A DNA stretch of 41,636 nt, from positions 1 through 41,636 of IMG/VR virus record IMGVR_UViG_3300025810_001415; one strand, given 5' to 3'. Source of the stretch: a virus. How positions within the stretch are numbered: the stretch's first letter is position 1; every line of letters starts with the position of its first letter. Below are positions 36,435-41,636 of the stretch, one piece after another. The translations under genes were made by a program, and so were the position numbers. Under the pieces are notes generated by a model. That model ran no database searches. It was not told where the DNA came from and saw nothing but the letters and a program-made list of their open reading frames with translations.

Positions 36435-36463
36435 AATATAGTATTTGTTGACACAAATGTCAA
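36435..36463 (-). promoter_or_regulatory. Strong promoter for the structured RNA (TTGACA-17-TATATT)
   Basis: TTGACA (36458-36463) and TATATT (36435-36440) with a 17-bp spacer. The -35 is one arm of a short inverted repeat, TTGACA-TTTG-TGTCAA, that could be an operator. Confidence 0.8.
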
Positions 36464-36469
36464 CCTTTT

Positions 36470-36697
36470 TTACCAATTTTCTTTATTTTTTTCAACAGTT
36501 TTTAACCAACGTTTTCTAGCTTGTGCTTTCTCACGTTTTTTCTTAGCACTTGGTTTTTCGTAATATTCTTTAGATCTTAGATCTTTTATAACGCCTTCTT
36601 GATTTACTAATTTTTTAAGTTTGCGTAAAGCACGACCTACATCATTATTACGAACTTCTACATAAAGTCCTTGTTTTTCAGTTCTATCTCTGCTCAT
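36470..36697 (-). CDS. rpsU: Ribosomal protein bS21
   Basis: A 75-aa bS21 homologue: VEVRNNDVGRALRKLKKLVN, then the conserved YYEKPSAKKKREKAQARKRW. In E. coli S21 sits by the anti-Shine-Dalgarno end of 16S rRNA and helps initiation. Phage S21 genes are known in large phages and in pelagiphages and may replace the host copy on ribosomes. The ATG overlaps the IF-3 stop as ATGA, so both are made together. Confidence 0.93.
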   Translation of the reverse strand: MSRDRTEKQGLYVEVRNNDVGRALRKLKKLVNQEGVIKDLRSKEYYEKPSAKKKREKAQARKRWLKTVEKNKENW

Positions 36698-37221
36698 TCT
36701 TTCCTCGTTAGTACACCGATTAATCGGTTTCCATTTAGATTTGGCTTGCTTTCCCAGTCAGTATTTTCTAGACTTTCAGTAATACGATCAATTATCGCAA
36801 ACCCTTGTTGTTTATTGGCATTTTCTCTGCCTTTATATCGTATTACACATTTTACTTTGTTGCCTTTGCTTAAAAACTTTTCAATGTTTTTGAGTTTTAT
36901 GTCAAAATCATGATCACCAATTCCCAATCTAAACTGAACTTCTTTGATTACAATTTGATTTTCACGCTGTTTTTTAGCTGCTTCTTTTTCACGTCTTTTT
37001 TGTTCGTAGAAATATTTATTAGCATCTAATAGTTTAGCTACCGGCGGATCGCTTTTTTCACTTATTACTACTAGGTCTGTTTGGTGTTGTTTAGCTAATT
37101 CCAATGCCTGGTCTAAACTAACAATTCCAAATTGTTGATCTTCTCCGACTACTCTCAGTGTATTGTGCTGTATATTTTCGTTTATAGGTTGCTTAGGTGC
37201 AACTTTTTGAAATCTACGCAT
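36694..37221 (-). CDS. infC: Translation initiation factor IF-3
   Basis: A 175-aa protein with both IF-3 domains. N-terminal: PINENIQHNTLRVVGEDQQF then GIVSLDQALELA and VVISEKSDPPVAKLLD. Linker and C-terminal: KYFYEQKRREKEAAKKQREN, IKEVQFRLGIGDHDFDIKLK, FLSKGNKVKCVIRYKGRE. IF-3 keeps the 30S subunit free, checks the start codon and selects against leaderless mRNA. The start overlaps the upstream gene by 8 nt. The gene order IF-3 then bS21 forms a translation cassette. Length and signature residues suggest a working protein. Confidence 0.95.
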   Translation of the reverse strand: MRRFQKVAPKQPINENIQHNTLRVVGEDQQFGIVSLDQALELAKQHQTDLVVISEKSDPPVAKLLDANKYFYEQKRREKEAAKKQRENQIVIKEVQFRLGIGDHDFDIKLKNIEKFLSKGNKVKCVIRYKGRENANKQQGFAIIDRITESLENTDWESKPNLNGNRLIGVLTRKE

Positions 37222-37648
37222 CAAGTACACTCTCTAGTACCATATCGCTGTATTCGTCGATGCTGTCTACAATAGTAAATTTTTTATTTTGTATTGTCAT
37301 GCTGTTTAACAGTTTTACTAGTCCTTTCTTTTTGTTACGCTGATTTATAAAAATAGTTGTTTTGCTACTCAATAAAATTAGTGCAAGGCTAAGTTCGTTA
37401 ACATCATCCAAATCTACATAAACTGTGTCGCTAAATCTAACCATACTTATTACCCAAGCACTATTAGACTCTGTTACCTTGCCATTTGGATGATACAGTG
37501 TAACACTGACATTTTTAAAAATATTTTCATACAATAATTCAATTTTTTGTACAAAGTCAGCACTACTACTTATTACTGTTATAATAGGCCCGCTTTCTGG
37601 CAACATCATATCAGGCGGAGTTACTGTGTATATTGCGTTTTCCCTCAT
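37214..37648 (-). CDS. Hypothetical 144-aa protein
   Basis: Starts MRENAIYTVTPPDMMLPESG; AAGGAC lies upstream. An alternating alpha/beta pattern (IITVISSSADFVQKIELLYE, TVYVDLDDVNELSLALILLS, TTIFINQRNKKKGLVKLLN) suggests a three-layer fold. No catalytic motif is seen. It is coupled to IF-3 by an 8-nt overlap. Confidence 0.65.
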   Translation of the reverse strand: MRENAIYTVTPPDMMLPESGPIITVISSSADFVQKIELLYENIFKNVSVTLYHPNGKVTESNSAWVISMVRFSDTVYVDLDDVNELSLALILLSSKTTIFINQRNKKKGLVKLLNSMTIQNKKFTIVDSIDEYSDMVLESVLDA

Positions 37649-37653
37649 TGGGT

Positions 37654-39684
37654 TTATTCGTTGTCCTTTGATCTGATTCTTATACTTTTAATTGTTTTAC
37701 CTGTGCCGGCTAATCTACCATCAGGTGAATAAAGTTTCATATTATGACGCTGACTTAATTCTTGTGCATCAAGTTCTTCGTCAGCTCTTGTATCAGTATA
37801 AGGGTCATATGGTGTTTTGTCAACTTCTTTTTCCAGTTCCTTGGCAACTTCCTCAAGCACTTCTGGATCTGCTTTTTCTAGTAGTTGTTCAATATCAGCA
37901 TCTGATGCTTCTACTTCATCAATGCTACCATCATCTGTTACGCCTGTTTGTTCTTCTTCAATTGGTTCAACAACAGGTTCAGGCTTTTTTGCCCGAGGTT
38001 TTCGATTCCATTCAAATGTATACTGTGCTGCTATCAACAACATAACTGCTAGTGGATCAAACACAAATATAATTGTAAGTATAACCCAACGAACTGCTTC
38101 TTCTAGTATGTCTCTGTCAGCTTCTCCATACACAAATTCTGCAATGTATTTTACAGGTCCCACCTCTGCTTCTAGTTTACGTGCTTCAGCTTCTAGTTTG
38201 AACTTTTCTTCGATAATACGATCTATTTCGTTGTTTGCCGCTTTAATACGGGTATTTTGCTCGTCTATTAATGTATCCAAATCAGCATTTTCACCCACTT
38301 GTATTTGAGCTCTAAGTTTTTCAATCACTGCTTGAGCATTAGCAATTTCGTCTTCTGCAACTGCACGTATTCTAGCAATCTCTGCTCTGGCTGTTTCAAT
38401 TCTCGGATCTTCTTGATTGCGCAATTCAGTAATAGTTGTTTGTGCAATTTTTCTTGCTTCTCTGTTAGCAGGAATATCTGTGTTTAGTACACTGTCAATT
38501 TTTGATTGTATACCAGCTCGTTGACTTTCTAATCCACTTGCTGCATCACTACGAATGCGATCAATGGTATCTAATAATGCTTGCTTGCGTTCGTCGATGC
38601 GCTGTGTTTGTGTACCACGCAGGTCTTTTACTAGTTCAGTAAGTCTAGCACGTTCTGTATCTACAGCATCTTGAGCTCTAGTGCGCAATTCAACTTCTTG
38701 TGCTTGCAATTGTTGAATGCGAGCTTGTTGAGCTTCTACCCACGTTGCTAGAGCTCTGCGTGTGTTGCTACCAAACAGTCCGTCACTGGTTACACCAATA
38801 ACTGCTTGACCTTCTTTGATCTTGTCACGCTCTGTACTTTGCAATTTGTTTGTGGTTACAACAATTAATTCTTCAGTTGCACGTATTTGTTCTAGTATAG
38901 GATCAACTGCACTTGTATCTGCTTCTACACCACTGATACGCTGTTCGTATTCGTTTGCTTGTGTGTTAATACGTTCTAAATCTACATCTAACTGTGCAAT
39001 TTGATCTCTATATGGCTGTACTTGTTGTTCAACACTGGCAACACTAGCATTTGCAAGTTCTGCTCTATACTCTTCAACTAAACCATTTAATCTAGTTAAT
39101 TCGGTGTCCAAACTGATAATTTCATCTTCATAAACTGCAACACGATTTGCTAGTGCTGTTTCTTGTGCAGTGATAATAGCTTGTTGTTCATCAATGCTAG
39201 GTTGACGCCTTGTGTATGCACTGTCAATGCGTTCTTGTTCTCTGTCAATTTTATCTTGAATTCCCACATCTTGTTTGTCAGCATCTGTTTCGCCTTTGGC
39301 AATACGCTGTTCTGCCCTAGCAATTATTTCTTGCTGACGAACAATTTCTTCTTCCATGCGTTCAAGTTGTGCCACTTGTTCCTGTGCGGCACTGGTTTGT
39401 TCAATGTGTGCTTTTGATAGGAAACCAAAAATACCCATGCTGGTAATAAACATGAGTACTACCACTGCAACACTGAGATATGTTCTCATCCACCATGCAG
39501 CCTTACTCCAATATCTGTGAAGCCATACAGCGGTAACCAATTTACCAATTTCTAATACACCACCCATGATAATAATTGGTATAGCAGCGGCGGCAAAAAT
39601 TGCAACCAACCCAGCTACACTGTAGTAAATTGCCACGGCACTGATACACAGTGCAATAAACATTGTTAGTATTCCAAAAAGCAT
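37654..39684 (-). CDS. Large membrane coiled-coil protein with peptidoglycan-binding-like insert
   Basis: A 676-aa protein. About three N-terminal transmembrane helices (MLFGILTMFIALCISAVAIY through IFGFLSKAHI, residues about 1-90), a long coiled coil (about 95-515), a further hydrophobic segment (ILTIIFVFDPLAVMLLIAAQ) and an acidic cytoplasmic tail. Inside the coil, VIGVTSDGLFGSNTRRALAT resembles the peptidoglycan_binding_1 motif (DGxFGxxTxxAL). The start at 39684 has GGAG 9 nt upstream and follows the previous stop. Similar proteins occur in marine T4-like phages; a role in envelope spanning or lysis control is only a guess. Confidence 0.6.
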   Translation of the reverse strand: MLFGILTMFIALCISAVAIYYSVAGLVAIFAAAAIPIIIMGGVLEIGKLVTAVWLHRYWSKAAWWMRTYLSVAVVVLMFITSMGIFGFLSKAHIEQTSAAQEQVAQLERMEEEIVRQQEIIARAEQRIAKGETDADKQDVGIQDKIDREQERIDSAYTRRQPSIDEQQAIITAQETALANRVAVYEDEIISLDTELTRLNGLVEEYRAELANASVASVEQQVQPYRDQIAQLDVDLERINTQANEYEQRISGVEADTSAVDPILEQIRATEELIVVTTNKLQSTERDKIKEGQAVIGVTSDGLFGSNTRRALATWVEAQQARIQQLQAQEVELRTRAQDAVDTERARLTELVKDLRGTQTQRIDERKQALLDTIDRIRSDAASGLESQRAGIQSKIDSVLNTDIPANREARKIAQTTITELRNQEDPRIETARAEIARIRAVAEDEIANAQAVIEKLRAQIQVGENADLDTLIDEQNTRIKAANNEIDRIIEEKFKLEAEARKLEAEVGPVKYIAEFVYGEADRDILEEAVRWVILTIIFVFDPLAVMLLIAAQYTFEWNRKPRAKKPEPVVEPIEEEQTGVTDDGSIDEVEASDADIEQLLEKADPEVLEEVAKELEKEVDKTPYDPYTDTRADEELDAQELSQRHNMKLYSPDGRLAGTGKTIKSIRIRSKDNE

Positions 39685-39688
39685 ACGC

Positions 39689-40036
39689 TTAGTCTCCAAA
39701 CCTTTCAGCAAAACCTTCATTTATCATAATACTGGAAACATCTAATAGTTTTCCTGTATTATCTACAATTGAAAGTTTTCCCATAATACGTCCTGCTTTA
39801 CCTCTTTTGTTTAAAATGGTTTCACAAATAAATTCAGACCCTAATAGTTCTGTTAGTCGATTTTTACTTGCTAGAGCCTGAGCTTTTTCAGCGTCGTCCA
39901 AACTTCTAATGTCTCGGACGTTTGCTCCATATAATTTAATTCGTTGTCTGATAGTCACATTGAACCCCAAGTCAATGATTGCATCAACTGTGTTGCCGTC
40001 TATCACTCTTATTGTATTGCATTGATATGTGTACAT
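39689..40036 (-). CDS. SNase-fold protein, probably catalytically inactive
   Basis: A 115-aa paralogue of the thermonuclease at 17747. Aligned: TIRVIDGNTVDAIIDLGFNV against SIVKIIDGDTFDCIMDLGFD, and RIKLYGANVRDIR against RVRMAGIDTPESR. The second metal Asp is Asn, and the Asp and Glu of the IDTPE motif are Ala and Arg, so nuclease activity is unlikely. The basic RGKAGRIMGKL remains. It could bind nucleic acid or block the active paralogue. AAGGA in the leader follows a GATAAATA late box. Confidence 0.7.
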   Translation of the reverse strand: MYTYQCNTIRVIDGNTVDAIIDLGFNVTIRQRIKLYGANVRDIRSLDDAEKAQALASKNRLTELLGSEFICETILNKRGKAGRIMGKLSIVDNTGKLLDVSSIMINEGFAERFGD

Positions 40037-40061
40037 CTTGCAAAATCCTTTGTCTTATATA

Positions 40062-40766
40062 CTATTTATCGGATTTCGCACTATTTTGTTGCTGATCTGC
40101 AAGCCATGCATTGGCTTGTCTATTGCGTGTTGGAGTGTTTACCCATGATCTGATATCTTTGTAAATTTCATCAAAACTTTTTCCACGCTCTGGATCTTCT
40201 AGTCCACCGCTGTTGTCAACTACATAAAAATTCTTATTACCAAAAACTTGTTGGAATCCCATAATGTTGTCTTGTACTTGAGCCCACATTTTGCTCACAA
40301 CACTGTCGGGTAATCTTCTGTCTCTCATTTTATTACGTTGTTGTGCAACCTCTTCACTGGTGTTCACAAACAACATAACAGTTTCGTAACCAATATCTCT
40401 GAGCAAATCACTTTGCTTTTGTACTTTACCAACATCTTTACCAGTACCATCAATAACAAGACCAAGACGACCATCAATGTATCCTGCTTGCCGTGACATG
40501 GTTAATTCTTTGGCACGATTGCGTACTTCTTGACCTTTGTCACTGTAAACTTGATCCGGATCACTTAAATCTAAGTCATCTTTTTTAGCTAGATATTCAT
40601 ATATGTCATCGCTGTTTACAGTTTTTAATCCGTATCCACTCAAAAGTTTACCGGCAACGTAGCTTTTGCCACTGCCGGGTCCTCCTGCTAGGAATACTGC
40701 TTTAAAAATGTGAGGATCGTTAGGACCCTCACTCAAGTTTGTTGATATAATTTCGTTTACTAGCAT
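40062..40766 (-). CDS. P-loop kinase (zeta-toxin/polynucleotide-kinase-like)
   Basis: A 234-aa protein. Walker A AGGPGSGKSYVAG (about residues 27-39), Walker B LVIDGTGKD, and an arginine-rich lid (RNKMRDRRLP). The topology fits AAA_33/zeta-toxin-type kinases, which phosphorylate nucleotides, nucleic acids or UDP-sugars. The first 13 residues (MLVNEIISTNLSE-G) resemble a T4 capsid-targeting peptide with a LSE-G cleavage site, so the enzyme may be packaged and injected. The ATG lies 5 nt after a CATAAATA late box. The substrate is unknown. Confidence 0.78.
   Translation of the reverse strand: MLVNEIISTNLSEGPNDPHIFKAVFLAGGPGSGKSYVAGKLLSGYGLKTVNSDDIYEYLAKKDDLDLSDPDQVYSDKGQEVRNRAKELTMSRQAGYIDGRLGLVIDGTGKDVGKVQKQSDLLRDIGYETVMLFVNTSEEVAQQRNKMRDRRLPDSVVSKMWAQVQDNIMGFQQVFGNKNFYVVDNSGGLEDPERGKSFDEIYKDIRSWVNTPTRNRQANAWLADQQQNSAKSDK
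40063..40070 (-). promoter_or_regulatory. T4-type late box before the SNase-like gene
   Basis: GATAAATA on the minus strand, with a predicted 21-nt leader holding AAGGA. The box includes the kinase gene's stop codon (GAT AAA TAG). Confidence 0.65.
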
Positions 40767-40771
40767 ACAAT

Positions 40772-40779
40772 TATTTATG
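40772..40779 (-). promoter_or_regulatory. T4-type late box, leaderless arrangement
   Basis: CATAAATA on the minus strand, 5 nt (ATTGT) before the ATG at 40766, directly after the SleB-type gene's stop. Confidence 0.75.
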
Positions 40780-41283
40780 CTAATCCCATCGATAAAACTT
40801 GTGTACTCCTATTGTGCCTACAAATGTCATGTCTCGAGCCCAATTGGGTTTTACATAATTGGCATGATAGTGTGTAGCACCTTCTGTAAGTCCTCGAAAC
40901 TCTTCGAACTTCATAATGCGCCAAGCAAGTGTTTGTGCTGCTATCCAAGAATCTTCGTCTTTGGGTACATCAGCTTTACCATCACAATACCAACTAAATT
41001 GACAACGATTTCGAATCATCTTGCCATTGGCATCTTGTTTGCCTTGTTTGACTACTTCACACACTGTATTAGGATAGCGACTGTCACGCACACGATTTAA
41101 TACAACATCACTTACACCAATTTGATCTGCTAAACTACTACCACGTGCTTCGTAGTAGATGTTTAGTGCCATACAGTATGTTTCAGGGAATGTTTCTTCG
41201 CTGTAGCCCGCAAACTCTTGATTAGCTGAGCTAACGCTGGTTGTCATCATAATTGCAATGATGCTCAATAGAAGTCGTTTCAT
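40780..41283 (-). CDS. SleB-type cell-wall hydrolase (Hydrolase_2)
   Basis: A 167-aa protein with a signal peptide (MKRLLLSIIAIMMTTSVSSA-N). Hydrolase_2 features: MALNIYYEARGSSLADQIGV with the catalytic Glu, VVLNRVRDSRYPNTVCEVV, QFSWYCDGK and THYHANYVKPNWA. The family cleaves peptidoglycan glycan strands. GAGG precedes the ATG at 41283; an upstream TTG is rejected. It could be a second endolysin beside the amidase at 26107, or a virion entry enzyme. Confidence 0.9.
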   Translation of the reverse strand: MKRLLLSIIAIMMTTSVSSANQEFAGYSEETFPETYCMALNIYYEARGSSLADQIGVSDVVLNRVRDSRYPNTVCEVVKQGKQDANGKMIRNRCQFSWYCDGKADVPKDEDSWIAAQTLAWRIMKFEEFRGLTEGATHYHANYVKPNWARDMTFVGTIGVHKFYRWD

Positions 41284-41300
41284 TTTCTGCCTCAATTTGT

Positions 41301-41525
41301 TTATAGTTCACCAAGACTGAGCTGTTCTTTAATTTTGCCATTCTCGTCGATTAATTGAACAAGCCCGTCTTTAATTTTACCACGTTGCACCAAATATGTT
41401 TTTTGTTTGATTTGACTGTTCATGTGCTTTACTGCCTGTTGCTTTGTACTGAACAAGTCACAAGTTTTTGTTTGGATACCACCGTGATTGTTATAAAACA
41501 CAGTTTCAACTTCGTAGGTACTCAT
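41301..41525 (-). CDS. Hypothetical 74-aa protein
   Basis: Starts MSTYEVETVFYNNHGGIQTK; AAGGAG is upstream. A beta-alpha-beta pattern (YEVETVFYNN, TKQQAVKHMNSQIK, YLVQRGKI) ends in an acidic tail. An early promoter lies upstream. No known family. Confidence 0.65.
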   Translation of the reverse strand: MSTYEVETVFYNNHGGIQTKTCDLFSTKQQAVKHMNSQIKQKTYLVQRGKIKDGLVQLIDENGKIKEQLSLGEL

Positions 41526-41547
41526 TGTATTACACTCCTTTGTAAAC

Positions 41548-41576
41548 AATATAGTACTGTTGACTGCGTTTGTCAA
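41548..41576 (-). promoter_or_regulatory. Host-like promoter (TTGACA-17-TATATT)
   Basis: TTGACA (41571-41576) and TATATT (41548-41553), 17 bp apart, serving the gene at 41525. TGA in the -35 is the stop codon of the partial gene at the window end. Confidence 0.8.
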
Positions 41577-41636
41577 GAACATTCAACAGGCGCAGTAGCT
41601 TCAAACTCTGCAACCATGTCTTTTTTCTTGAGCAAG
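41573..41636 (-). CDS. Partial gene, C-terminal 20 aa only
   Basis: An open frame enters from the right edge and ends LLKKKDMVAEFEATAPVECS before a TGA that is part of the next promoter's -35. The matching stop/promoter arrangement at 4400 and 21707 supports a real gene end. The product cannot be identified. Confidence 0.5.
   Translation of the reverse strand, partial: LLKKKDMVAEFEATAPVECS

Noticed and set aside
1-41636. CRISPR arrays, insertion sequences and tRNA genes
   Set aside because: I saw no regularly spaced repeats, no transposase and no complete tRNA cloverleaf. The only tRNA-like structure is in the tmRNA.
1-41636. Bacterial chromosome instead of phage
   Set aside because: Housekeeping-like genes (IF-3, S21, Prs, PckA, GAPDH) could suggest a chromosome, but the clamp loader, T4-type late boxes, adhesin and lysis genes, shortened enzymes and dense gene overlaps fit a large T4-like phage.

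Overview
This window reads as part of a large T4-like tailed phage genome, probably infecting a marine alphaproteobacterium. The phage assignment rests on four things: a T4 gp44-type clamp loader, a DexA-like exonuclease, MazG, Hsp20 and GroES-like genes; a block of virion and adhesin proteins with lysis enzymes; dense stop/start overlaps (ATGA, TAATG); and many copies of a T4-type late promoter box (TATAAATA and close variants). The host guess rests on a circularly permuted, two-piece tmRNA whose tag reads ANDNRAPEMALAA, on alphaproteobacterial-style ferredoxin, class I aldolase and DUF1127 genes, and on the A+T-rich sequence. The host is inference. Nearly all genes are on the minus strand, with short plus-strand islands at 1.1-2.0, 5.5-6.0, 22.0-22.8 and 29.8-31.0 kb.

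Layout by coordinate. 1-5.5 kb: small early genes, a 2OG-Fe(II) oxygenase, and a coupled DGQH/ParB-like, HNH and MutH-like nuclease cassette. 6-9.8 kb: one coupled operon of methyltransferase, small protein, GAPDH, subtilisin lipoprotein and clamp loader. 9.8-12.9 kb: zinc-ribbon protein, GroES-like protein, ATP-dependent PEP carboxykinase and a DnaE-like fragment. 12.9-17.4 kb: PiT phosphate transporter, Bax-inhibitor-1 protein, MazG, class I fructose-bisphosphate aldolase, HAD phosphatase and PRPP synthetase. 17.4-21.5 kb: A-type Fe-S carrier, thermonuclease, 7Fe ferredoxin, SufT-like DUF59 protein, QueD-like protein, exonuclease and a glycine-zipper protein. 22-31 kb: virion/adhesin proteins, a lipoprotein endolysin, an outer-membrane beta-barrel, the tmRNA, two lipases, YqgE/AlgH and an MscS-like fragment. 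31-36 kb: tiny genes, two DUF1127 proteins, a 449-aa putative virion protein, GMP reductase, ClpS, Hsp20 and a phasin-like protein. 36-41.6 kb: a structured RNA of about 440 nt, ribosomal protein bS21, IF-3, a large coiled-coil membrane protein, a degenerate thermonuclease, a P-loop kinase and a SleB-type hydrolase.

Two promoter classes organise expression. Twelve host-like promoters (TTGACA, 16-17 bp, TATATT) precede small genes, the clamp loader, the exonuclease and the structured RNA. T4-type late boxes precede virion, lysis and lipase genes, ClpS and the tmRNA. In six late genes the box lies exactly 5 nt before the ATG, so the predicted first transcribed base is the A of the start codon and the mRNAs should be leaderless.

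Taken together, the genes suggest takeover at several levels. IF-3, bS21 and leaderless mRNAs point to control of translation initiation. tmRNA, ClpS, GroES and Hsp20 point to ribosome rescue and protein quality control. PEP carboxykinase, a GapB-like GAPDH, aldolase and PRPP synthetase suggest carbon drawn from oxaloacetate towards PRPP and nucleotides, with PiT supplying phosphate. Three iron-sulfur proteins may support redox enzymes. Functional links between genes are inference from context and motifs.
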